64,000 nt of DNA from Atherix ibis (lineage: Eukaryota > Arthropoda > Insecta > Diptera > Athericidae), in the NCBI GenBank assembly GCA_958298945.1, contig OY282608.1, forward strand, positions 59,558,951-59,622,950, given 5' to 3'. Shown one piece after another: positions 27,181 through 39,925 of the stretch. The position numbers were made by a program, and so were the translations under genes. Each line of letters begins with the position of its first letter. Position 1 is the first letter of the stretch. The notes beneath the pieces are model-generated. The model was not told where the DNA came from, made no database searches, and saw only the letters and a list, made by a program, of their open reading frames with translations.

Positions 27181-30100
27181 AACAAACCAACAAACCAACA
27201 AACCAACAAACCAACAAACCAACAAACCAACAAACCAACAAACCAACAAACCAACAAACCACCAACCCAACAAACCAACAAACCAACAAACCAACAACCC
27301 CACAAACCAACAAACCAACAAACCAACAAACCAACAAACCAACAAGCCAACAATCCAACAAACCAACAAGCCAACAAACCAAAAAACGAACAAACCAACA
27401 AGCCAACAAACCAACATACCAACAAACCTACAAATAAACAAACCAACAAATCAACAAACCAACAAACTAACAAGCCAACAAACCAAAAAACCAACAAACC
27501 AACAAACCAACAAACCAACAAACGAACAAACCAACAAACCAACAAGCCAACAAACAAACAAATTAACAAACGAACCAACAAACCAACAAACCAACAAACC
27601 AACAAACCAACAAACCAACAAACCAACAAACCAACAAACCAACAAACGAACAAACGAACAAACCAACAAACCAACAAGCCAACAAACAAACAAACCAACA
27701 AACGAACCAACAAACCAACAAACCAACAAACCAACAAACCAACAAACCAACAAACCAACAAACCAACAAACCAACAAACCAACAAACCAACAAACCAACA
27801 AACGAACAAACGAACAAACGAACAAACGAACAAACAAACAAACAAACAAACCAACAAACCAACAAGCCAACAAATCAACAAGCCAACAAGCCAACAAGCC
27901 AACAAACCAACAAACCAACAAACCAACAAACCAACAAACCAACAAACCAACAAACGAACAAACCAACAAACCAATAAACCAACAAACAAATAAACCTACA
28001 AACCAACAAACCAACAAGCCAACAAACCAACAAACCAACAAACCAACAAACCAACAAACCAACAAACCAACAACCCAACAAAGCAACAAACCAACAAACC
28101 AACAAACCAACAAACCAACAAACCAACAAACCAACAAACCAACAAACCAACAAACCAACAAACCACCAACCCAACAAACCAACAAACCAACAAACCAACA
28201 AACCAACAAACCAACAAACCAACAAACCAACAAACGAACAAACCAACAAACCAACAAGCCAACAAACAAACAAAATAACAAACGAACCAACAAACCAACA
28301 AACCAACAAACCAACAAACCAACAAACCAACAAACCAACAAACCAACAAACCAACAAACGAACAAACGAACAAACCAACAAACCAACAAGCCAACAAACA
28401 AACAAACCAACAATCGAACCAACAAACCAACAAACCAACAAACCAACAAACCAACAAACCAACAAACCAACAAACCAACAAACCAACAAACCAACAAACC
28501 AACAAACCAACAAACGAACAAACGAACAAACGAACAAACGAACAAACGAACAAACAAACAAACAAACAAACCAACAAACCAACAAGCCAACAAGCCAACA
28601 AATCAACAAGCCAACAAGCCAACAAACCAACAACCCAACAAACCAACAAACCAACAAACCAACAAACGAACAAACCAACAAACCAATAAACCAACAAACA
28701 AATAAACCTACAAACCAACAAACCAACAAACCAACAAACCAACAAACCAACAAACCAACAAACCAACAACCCAACAAAGCAACAAACCAACAAACCAACA
28801 AACCAACAAACCAACAAACCAACAAACCAACAAACCAACAAACCAACAAACCAACAAACCACCAACCCAACAAACCAACAAACCAACAAACCAACAACCC
28901 AACAAACCAACAAACCAACAAACCAACAAACCAACAAACCAACAAGCCAACAATCCAACAAACCAACAAGCCAACAAACCAAAAAACGAACAAACCAACA
29001 AGCCAACAAACCAACATACCAACAAACCTACAAATAAACAAACGAACAAACCAACAAACCAACAAACGAACAAACCAACAAACCAACAAACCAACAAACG
29101 AACAAACCAACAAACCAACAAACCAACAAGCCAACAAACCAACAAACCAACAAACCAACAAACTAACAAGCCAACAAACCAAAAAACCAACAAACCAAAA
29201 AACCAACAAACCAACAAACGAACAAACCAACAAACCAACAAACCAACAAACCAACAAACCAACAAGCCAACAAGCCAACAAACCAACAAACGAACAAACC
29301 AACAAGCCAACAATCCAACAAACCAAAAAACCAACAAGCCAACAAACCAACAAACCAACAAACCAACAAACCAACAAACGAACAAACGAACAAACCAACA
29401 AACCAACAAGCCAACAAACAAACAAACCAACAATCGAACCAACAAACCAACAAACCAACAAACCAACAAACCAACAAACCAACAAACCAACAAACCAACA
29501 AACCAACAAACCAACAAACCAACAAACCAACAAACGAACAAACGAACAAACGAACAAACGAACAAACGAACAAACAAACAAACAAACAAACCAACAAACC
29601 AACAAGCCAACAAGCCAACAAATCAACAAGCCAACAAGCCAACAAGCCAACAAACCAACAAACCAACAAACCAACAAACCAACAAACCAACAAACGAACA
29701 AACCAACAAACCAATAAACCAACAAACAAATAAACCTACAAACCAACAAACCAACAAACCAACAAACCAACAAACCAACAAACCAACAAACCAACAACCC
29801 AACAAAGCAACAAACCAACAAACCAACAAACCAACAAACCAACAAACCAACAAACCAACAAACCAACAAACCAACAAACCAACAAACCAACAAACCAACA
29901 AACCACCAACCCAACAAACCAACAAACCAACAAACCAACAACCCAACAAACCAACAAACCAACAAACCAACAAACCAACAAACCAACAAGCCAACAATCC
30001 AACAAACCAACAAGCCAACAAACCAAAAAACGAACAAACCAACAAGCCAACAAACCAACATACCAACAAACCTACAAATAAACAAACGAACAAACCAACA

Positions 30101-31443
30101 AACCAACAAACGAACAAACCAACAAACCAACAAACCAACAAACGAACAAACCAACAAACCAACAAACCAACAAGCCAACAAACCAACAAACCAACAAACC
30201 AACAAACTAACAAGCCAACAAACCAAAAAACCAACAAACCAAAAAACCAACAAACCAACAAACGAACAAACCAACAAACCAACAAACCAACAAACCAACA
30301 AACCAACAAGCCAACAAGCCAACAAACCAACAAACGAACAAACCAACAAGCCAACAATCCAACAAACCAAAAAACCAACAAGCCAACAAACCAACAAACC
30401 AACAAACCAACAAACGAACAAACAAACAAACGAACAAACCAACAAACCAACAAACCAACAAACCAACAAGCCAACAAACCAACAAGCCAACAAACCAACA
30501 AACCAACAAACCAAGAAACCAACAAACCAACAAACCAACAAACCAACAAACGAACAAACCAACAAACCAACAAACGAACAAACCAACAAACCAACAAGCC
30601 AACAAACAAACAAACCAATAAACGAACCAACAAACCAACAAACCAACGAACCAACAAACCAACAAGCCAACAAGCCAACAAATCAACAAACCAACAAACC
30701 AACAAACCAACAAACCAACAAACCAACAAACCAACAAACCAACAAACCAACAAACCAACAACCCAACAAAGCAACAAACTAACAAACCAACAAACCAACA
30801 AACCAACAAACCAACAAACCAACAAACCAACAAACCAACAAACCAACAAACCAACAAACCACCAACCCAACAAACCAACAAACCAACAAACCAACAACCC
30901 AACAAACCAACAAACCAACAAACCAACAAACCAACAAACCAACAAGCCAACAATCCAACAAACCAACAAGCCAACAAACCAAAAAACGAACAAACCAACA
31001 AGCCAACAAACCAACATACCAACAAACCTACAAATAAACAAACCAACAAATCAACAAACCAACAAACTAACAAGCCAACAAACCAAAAAACCAACAAACC
31101 AACAAACCAACAAACCAACAAACGAACAAACCAACAAACCAACAAGCCAACAAACAAACAAATTAACAAACGAACCAACAAACCAACAAACCAACAAACC
31201 AACAAACCAACAAACCAACAAACCAACAAACCAACAAACCAACAAACGAACAAACGAACAAACCAACAAACCAACAAGCCAACAAACAAACAAACCAACA
31301 AACGAACCAACAAACCAACAAACCAACAAACCAACAAACCAACAAACCAACAAACCAACAAACCAACAAACCAACAAACCAACAAACCAACAAACCAACA
31401 AACGAACAAACGAACAAACGAACAAACGAACAAACAAACAAAC
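27181..31443. repeat. 3,600-bp repeat pair, second copy from 30,781
   Basis: Positions 27,181-27,843 and 30,781-31,443 (663 bp) match at exactly 3,600 bp with one difference seen: C at 27,301, A at 30,901. The match spans AAACCACC, AATCCAAC, ACATACC, AAATTAAC (27,560 and 31,160) and serial AAACGAAC, so it is not just shared consensus. It ends where the second copy lacks one AAACAAAC unit. Confidence 0.92.
28321..29640. repeat. 1,020-bp repeat pair, second copy from 29,341
   Basis: Positions 28,321-28,620 and 29,341-29,640 (300 bp) look identical, including a private AATCGAACC in place of AAACGAACC and a run of five AAACGAAC units. The period is 127.5 units, so one half unit lies in it. Confidence 0.9.
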
Positions 31444-32705
31444 CAACAAACCAACAAGCCAACAAATCAACAAGCCAACAAGCCAACAAGCCAACAAACC
31501 AACAAACCAACAAACCAACAAACCAACAAACCAACAAACCAACAAACGAACAAACCAACAAACCAATAAACCAACAAACAAATAAACCTACAAACCAACA
31601 AACCAACAAACCAACAAACCAACAAACCAACAAACCAACAAACCAACAAACCAACAAACCAACAACCCAACAAAGCAACAAACCAACAAACCAACAAACC
31701 AACAAACCAACAAACCAACAAACCAACAAACCAACAAACCAACAAACCACCAACCCAACAAACCAACAAACCAACAAACCAACAACCCAACAAACCAACA
31801 AACCAACAAACCAACAAACCAACAAACCAACAAGCCAACAATCCAACAAACCAACAAGCCAACAAACCAAAAAACGAACAAACCAACAAGCCAACAAACC
31901 AACATACCAACAAACCTACAAATAAACAAACGAACAAACCAACAAACCAACAAACGAACAAACCAACAAACCAACAAACCAACAAACGAACAAACCAACA
32001 AACCAACAAACCAACAAGCCAACAAACCAACAAACCAACAAACCAACAAACTAACAAGCCAACAAACCAAAAAACCAACAAACCAAAAAACCAACAAACC
32101 AACAAACGAACAAACCAACAAACCAACAAACCAACAAACCAACAAACCAACAAACCAACAAGCCAACAAGCCAACAAACCAACAAACGAACAAACCAACA
32201 GGCCAAAAATCCAACAAACCAAAAAACCAACAAGCCAACAAACCAACAAACCAACAAACCAACAAACGAACAAACAAACAAACGAACAAACCAACAAACC
32301 AACAAACCAACAAACCAACAAGCCAACAAACCAACAAGCCAACAAACCAACAAATCAACAAACCAAGAAACCAACAAACCAACAAACCAACAAACCAACA
32401 AACGAACAAACCAACAAACCAACAAACGAACAAACCAACAAACCAACAAGCCAACAAACAAACAAACCAATAAACGAACCAACAAACCAACAAACCAACG
32501 AACCAACAAACCAACAAGCCAACAAGCCAACAAATCAACAAACCAACAAACCAACAAACCAACAAACCAATAAGCCAACAAACGAACAAACCAACAAATA
32601 AACAAACCAACAAACCAACAAACCAACAAACGAACAAACGAACAAACGAACAAACGAACAAACAAACAAACAAACAAACCAACAAACCAACAAGCCAACA
32701 AGCCA

Positions 32706-33219
32706 ACTAACTTACAAGCCAACAATCGATCAAACCAACAAAGCAACAAACCAACAAAACAACAAACCAACAAACCAACAAACCAACAAACCAACAAACC
32801 AACAAACCGACAAGCTAACAAACCAAAAAACCAACAAACCAAAAAACCAACAAACCAACAAACCAACAAACGAACAAGCCAACAATCGAACAAACCAACA
32901 AAGCAACAACCCAACAAGCCAACAAACCAACAAGCCAACTAACCAACAAACCAACAAACAAACAAACCAACAAACCAACAAACCAACAAACCAACAAACC
33001 GACAAACCAACAAACCAACAAAACAACAAACCAACAACCCAACAAACCGACAAGCTAACAAACCAAAAAACCAACAAACCAAAAAACCAACAAACCAACA
33101 AACCAACAAACGAACAAGCCAACAATCGAACAAACCAACAAAGCAACAACCCAACAAGCCAACAAACCAACAAGCCAACTAACGAACAAACCAACAAACA
33201 AACAAGCCAACTAACGAAC
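32706..33219. repeat. TTAC cassette 4
   Basis: ACTAACTTAC at 32,706, AATCGATC at 32,724, AAACCGAC at 32,807 and 33,047 (240 bp apart). The first is one unit further from the start than in the other copies (101 rather than 93 bp). A further AAACCGAC, without AAGCTAAC, is at about 32,996. Confidence 0.9.
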
Positions 33220-33675
33220 AAACCAACAAACAAACAAACCAACAAACCAACAAACCAACAAACCAACAAGCCAACAAACCAACAAACCAACAAACCAACA
33301 AACTAACAAGCCAACAAACCAAAAAACCAACAAACCAAAAAGCCAACAAACCAACAAACGAACAAACCAACAAACCAACAAACCAACAAACCAACAAACC
33401 AACTAACCAACAAACCAACAAACCAACAAACCAACAAACCAACAAACCAACAAACCAACAAACCAACAAACCAAAAAACCAACAAACCAACAAACCAACA
33501 AACCAACAAACTAACAAACCAACAAACCAACAAACCAACAAACCAACAAACCAACAAACCAACAAACCAACAAACCAACAAACCAACAAACCAACAAACG
33601 AACAAACCAACAAACCAACAAACCAACAAACCAACAAACCAACAAACCAACAAACCAACAAACGAACAAACCAAC

Positions 33676-34427
33676 GAGCCCACAAGCCAACAAGCCAACA
33701 AACCAACAAGCCAACAAACCAACAAACCAACAAACGAACAAACCAACAAACCAACAAGCCAACAAACCAAAAAACCAACAAGCCAACAAACCAACAAACC
33801 AACAATCCAACAAGCCAACAAGCCAACAAACCAACAAACGAACAAACCAACAAGCCAACAAGCCAACAAACCAAAAAACCAACAAGCCAACAAACCAACA
33901 AACCAACAAACCAACAAATGCACAAACCAACAAACGAACAAACCAACAAACCAACAAACCAACAAACCAACAAGCCAACAAACCAACAAGCCAACAAACC
34001 AACAAACCAAGAAACCAACAAACCAACAAACCAACAAACCAACAAACGAACAAATTAACAAACCAACAAACGAACAAACCAACAAACCAACAAGCCAACA
34101 AACAAACAAACCAACAAACGAACTAACAAACCAACAAACCAACGAACCAACAAACCAACAAGCCAACAAGCCAACAAATCAACAAACCAACAACCCAACA
34201 AACCAACAAACCAACAAACCAACAAGCCAATAAACGAACAAACCAACAAACCAACAAATAAACAAACCAACAAACCAACAAACCAACAAACCAACAAACC
34301 AACAAACCAACAAACCAACAAACGAACAAACCAACAAACCAACAAGCCAACAAACAAACAAACCAACAAACGAACCAACAAACCAACAAACCAACAAACC
34401 AACAAATGAACAAAGGAACAAACGAAT
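33676..34427. repeat. GCCCAC-GAACTAAC-AAAGC module 8 (diverged)
   Basis: The landmarks carry private changes: GAGCCCAC at 33,676, AAATGCAC at 33,916 (+240) and AAAGGAAC at 34,412. AAACGAACTAAC is at 34,116 (+440). Spacing is as in the other modules, so this is a diverged copy rather than a new arrangement. A second AAATTAAC lies inside it at 34,052. Confidence 0.85.
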
Positions 34428-36665
34428 AAACCAACAAACCAACAAACCAACAAACCAACAAACCAACAAATCAACAAACCAACAAACTAACAAGCCAACA
34501 AACCAAAAAACCAACAAACCAACAAACCAACAAACCAACAAACGAACAAACCAACAAACCAACAAGCCAACAAACAAACAAATTAACAAACGAACCAACA
34601 AACCAACAAACCAACAAACCAACAAACCAACAAACCAACAAACCAACAAACCAACAAACCAACAAACGAACAAACGAACAAACCAACAAACCAACAAGCC
34701 AACAAACAAACAAACCAACAAACGAACCAACAAACCAACAAACCAACAAACCAACAAACCAACAAACCAACAAACCAACAAACCAACAAACCAACAAACC
34801 AACAAACGAACAAACGAACAAACGAACAAACGAACAAACAAACAAACAAACAAACCAACAAACCAACAAGCCAACAAGCCAACAAACCAACAAGCCAACA
34901 AGCCAACAAGCCAACAAACCAACAAACCAACAAACCAACAAACCAACAAACCAACAAACCAACAAACCAACAAACGAACAAACCAACAAACCAATAAACC
35001 AACAAACAAATAAACCTACAAACCAACAAACCAACAAACCAACAAACCAACAAACCAACAAACCAACAAACCAACAAACCAACAAACCAACAAACCACCA
35101 ACCCAACAAACCAACAAACCAACAAACCAACAACCCAACAAACCAACAAACCAACAAACCAACAAACCAACAAACCAACAAGCCAACAATCCAACAAACC
35201 AACAAGCCAACAAACCAAAAAACGAACAAACCAACAAGCCAACAAACCAACAAACCAACAAACCTACAAATAAACAAACGAACAAACCAACAAACCAACA
35301 AACGAACAAACCAACAAACCAACAAACCAACAAACGAACAAACCAACAAACCAACAAACCAACAAGCCAACAAACCAACAAACCAACAAACCAACAAACT
35401 AACAAGCCAACAAACCAAAAAACCAACAAACCAAAAAACCAACAAACCAACAAACGAACAAACCAACAAACCAACAAACCAACAAACCAACAAACCAACA
35501 AACCAACAAACCAACAAACCAACAAACCAACAAACCAACAAACCAACAAGCCAACAAGCCAACAAACCAACAAACGAACAAATCAACAAGCCAACAAGCC
35601 AACAAACCAAAAAACCAACAAGCCAACAAACCAACAAACCAACAAACCAACAAACGAACAAACAAACAAACGAACAAACCAACAAACCAACAAACCAACA
35701 AACCAACAAGCCAACAAACCAACAAGCCAACAAACCAACAAACCAAGAAACCAACAAACCAACAAACCAACAAACCAACAAACGAACAAACCAACAAACC
35801 AACAAACGAACAAACCAACAAACCAACAAACCAACAAACGAACAAACCAACAAACCAACAAACCAATAAGCCAACAAACCAACAAACCAACAAACCAACA
35901 AACTAACAAGCCAACAAACCAAAAAACCAACAAACCAAAAAACCAACAAACCAACAAACGAACAAACGAACAAACCAACAAACCAACAAACCAACAAACG
36001 AACAAACCAACAAGCCAACAAGCCAACAAACCAAAAAACCAACAAGCCAACAAACCAACAAACCAACAAACCAACAAACGAACGAACAAACAAACGAACA
36101 AACCAACAAACCAACAAACCAACAAACCAACAAGCCAACAAACCAACAAGCCAACAAACCAACAAACCAACAAACCAAGAAACCAACAAACCAACAAACC
36201 AACAAACCAACAAACGAACAAACCAACAAACCAATAAACGAACAAACCAACAAACCAACAAGCCAACAAACAAATAAACCAATAAACGAACCAACAAACC
36301 AACAAACCAACGAACCAACAAACCAACAAGCCAACAAGCCAACAAATCAACAAACCAACAAACCAACAAACCAACAAACCAATAAGCCAACAAACGAACA
36401 AACCAACAAATAAACAAACCAACAAACCAACAAACCAACAAACCAACAAACCAACAAACCAACAAACCAACAAACGAACAAACCAACAAACCAACAAGCC
36501 AACAAACAAACAAACCAACAAACGAACCAACAAACCAACAAACCAACAAACCAACAAACCAACAAACCAACAAACCAACAAACCAACAAACCAACAAACC
36601 AACAAACGAACAAACGAACAAACAAACAAACAAACAAACCAACAAACCAACAAGCCAACAAGCCA

Positions 36666-37163
36666 ACTAACTTACAAGCCAACAATCGATCAAACCAACA
36701 AAGCAACAAACCAACAAAACAACAAACCAACAAACCAACAAACCAACAAACCAACAAACCGACAAGCTAACAAACCAAAAAACCAACAAACCAAAAAACC
36801 AACAAACCAACAAACCAACAAACGAACAAGCCAACAATCGAACAAACCAACAAAGCAACAACCCAACAAGCCAACAAACCAACAAGCCAACTAACGAACA
36901 AACCAACAAACAAACAAACCAACAAACCAACAAACCAACAAACCAACAAACCAACAAACCAACAAACCAACAAACCAACAAACCAACAAACCGACAAGCT
37001 AACAAACCAAAAAACCAACAAACCAAAAAACCAACAAACCAACAAACCAACAAACGAACAAGCCAACAATCGAACAAACCAACAAAGCAACAACCCAACA
37101 AGCCAACAAACCAACAAGCCAACTAACGAACAAACCAACAAACAAACAAGCCAACTAACGAAC
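36666..37163. repeat. TTAC cassette 5
   Basis: ACTAACTTAC starts 3,960 bp after cassette 4. AATCGATC is at 36,684; AAACCGAC at 36,759 and 36,991 (232 bp apart, one unit short of the usual 240). Confidence 0.9.
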
Positions 37164-37794
37164 AAACCAACAAACAAACAAACCAACAAACCAACAAACC
37201 AACAAACCAACAAGCCAACAAACCAACAAACCAACCAACCAACAAACTAACAAGCCAACAAACCAAAAAACCAACAAACCAAAAAACCAACAAACCAACA
37301 AACGAACAAACCAACAAACCAACAAACCAACAAACCAACAAACCAACAAACCAACAAACCAACAAACCAATAAACCAACAAACAAATAAACCTACAAACC
37401 AAAAAACCAACAAACCAACAAACCAACAAACCAACAAACCAACAAACCAACAAACCAACAAACCAACAAACCAACAAACCAACAAACCAACAAATCAACA
37501 AACCAACAAACCAACAAACCAACAACCAACAAACCAACAAACCAACAAACCAACAAACCAACAAACCAACAAACCAACAAACCAACAAACCAACAAACCA
37601 ACAAACCAACAAACCACCAAACCAACAAACCAACAAACCAACAAACCAACAAACCAACAAACCAACAAACCAACAAACCAACAAACCAACAAACCAACAA
37701 ACCAACAAACCAACAAACGAACAAACCAACAAACCAACAAACCAACAAACCAACAAACCAACAAACCAACAAACCAACAAACGAACAAACCAAC

Positions 37795-38538
37795 AAGCCC
37801 ACAAGCCAACAAGCCAACAAACCAACAAGCCAACAAACCAACAAACCAACAAACCAACAAACGAACAAACCAACAAGCCAACAAGCCAACAAACCAAAAA
37901 ACCAACAAGCCAACAAACCAACAAACCAACAATCCAACAAGCCAACAAGCCAACAAACCAACAAACGAACAAACCAACAAGCCAACAAGCCAACAAACCA
38001 AAAAACCAACAAGCCAACAAACCAACAAACCAACAAATGAACAAACCAACAAACGAACAAACCAACAAACCAACAAACCAACAAACCAACAAGCCAACAA
38101 ACCAACAAGCCAACAAACCAACAAACCAACAAACCAAGAAAACAACAAACCAACAAACCAACAAACCAACAAACGAACAAACCAACAAACCAACAAACGA
38201 ACAAACCAACAAACCAACAAGCCAACAAACAAACAAACCAACAAACGAACTAACAAACCAACAAACCAACGAACCAACAAACCAACAAGCCAACAAGCCA
38301 ACAAATCAACAAACCAACAACCCAACAAACCAACAAACCAACAAGCCAACAAACGAACAAACCAACAAATAAACAAACCAACAAACCAACAAACCAACAA
38401 ACCAACAAACCAACAAACCAACAAACCAACAAACGAACAAACCAACAAACCAACAAGCCAACAAACAAACAAACCAACAAACGAACCAACAAACCAACAA
38501 ACCAACAAACCAACAAATGAACAAAGCAACAAACGAAT
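37795..38538. repeat. GCCCAC-GAACTAAC-AAAGC module 9
   Basis: AAGCCCAC 37,795, AAATGAAC 38,035, AAACGAACTAAC 38,243 (+448), AAAGCAAC 38,523 preceded by AAATGAAC. It is the 22,488-bp counterpart of the module at 15,307; the last landmark pair is at 22,480, one unit different. Confidence 0.9.
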
Positions 38539-39173
38539 AAACCAACAAACCAACAAACCAACAAACCAACAAACCAACAAATCAACAAACCAACAAACTA
38601 ACAAGCCAACAAACCAAAAAACCAACAAACCAACAAACCAACAAACCAACAAACGAACAAACCAACAAACCAACAAGCCAACAAACAAACAAATTAACAA
38701 ACGAACCAACAAACCAACAAACCAACAAACCAACAAACCAACAAACCAACAAACCAATAAACCAACAAACAAATAAACCTACAAACCAAAAAACCAACAA
38801 ACCAACAAACCAACAAACCAACAAACCAACAAACCAACAAACCAACAAACCAACAAACCAACAAACCAACAAATCAACAAACCAACAAACCAACAAACCA
38901 ACAACCAACAAACCAACAAACCAACAAACCAACAAACCAACAAACCAACAAACCAACAAACCAACAAACCAACAAACCAACAAACCAACAAACCAACAAA
39001 CCAACAAACCAACAAACCAACAAACCAACAAACCAACAAACCAACAAACCAACAAACCAACAAACCAACAAACCAACAAACCAACAAACCAACAAACGAA
39101 CAAACCAACAAACCAACAAACCAACAAACCAACAAACCAACAAACCAACAAACCAACAAACGAACAAACCAAC

Positions 39174-39925
39174 AAGCCCACAAGCCAACAAGCCAACAAA
39201 CCAACAAGCCAACAAACCAACAAACCAACAAACCAACAAACGAACAAACCAACAAGCCAACAAGCCAACAAACCAAAAAACCAACAAGCCAACAAACCAA
39301 CAAACCAACAATCCAACAAGCCAACAAGCCAACAAACCAACAAACGAACAAACCAACAAGCCAACAAGCCAACAAACCAAAAAACCAACAAGCCAACAAA
39401 CCAACAAACCAACAAATGAACAAACCAACAAACGAACAAACCAACAAACCAACAAACCAACAAACCAACAAGCCAACAAACCAACAAGCCAACAAACCAA
39501 CAAACCAACAAACCAAGAAACCAACAAACCAACAAACCAACAAACCAACAAACGAACAAACCAACAAACCAACAAACGAACAAACCAACAAACCAACAAG
39601 CCAACAAACAAACAAACCAACAAACGAACTAACAAACCAACAAACCAACGAACCAACAAACCAACAAGCCAACAAGCCAACAAATCAACAAACCAACAAC
39701 CCTACAAACCAAGAAACCAACAAGCCAACAAACGAACAAACCAACAAATAAACAAACCAACAAACCAACAAACCAACAAACCAACAAACCAACAAACCAA
39801 CAAACCAACAAACCAACAAACGAACAAACCAACAAACCAACAAGCCAACAAACAAACAAACCAACAAACGAACCAACAAACCAACAAACCAACAAACCAA
39901 CAAATGAACAAAGCAACAAACGAAT
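39174..39925. repeat. GCCCAC-GAACTAAC-AAAGC module 10
   Basis: AAGCCCAC 39,174, AAATGAAC 39,414, AAACGAACTAAC 39,622 (+448), AAAGCAAC 39,910 preceded by AAATGAAC. It is the tandem daughter of module 9, from which it differs by AAACCAAG followed by a normal unit where module 9 has AAAACAAC, and by AACCCTAC and AAACCAAG near 39,700-39,716. Confidence 0.9.

Larger units (their letters stand above)
25744..32705. repeat. Amplified domain of seven CACCAACCC modules
   Basis: AAACCACC followed by AACCCAAC starts at 26,292, 27,256, 28,160, 28,856, 29,900, 30,856 and 31,744, giving steps of 964, 904, 696, 1,044, 956 and 888 bp. ACATACC occurs at about 26,450, 27,414, 29,014, 30,058, 31,014 and 31,902, and AAACCTAC with AAATAAAC follows it each time. 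Blocks of two to five AAACGAAC units run into serial AAAC. The domain opens with AAAATAAC (25,744; again at 28,272) in the slot that holds AAATTAAC elsewhere. No GCCCAC landmark is present. Confidence 0.85.
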
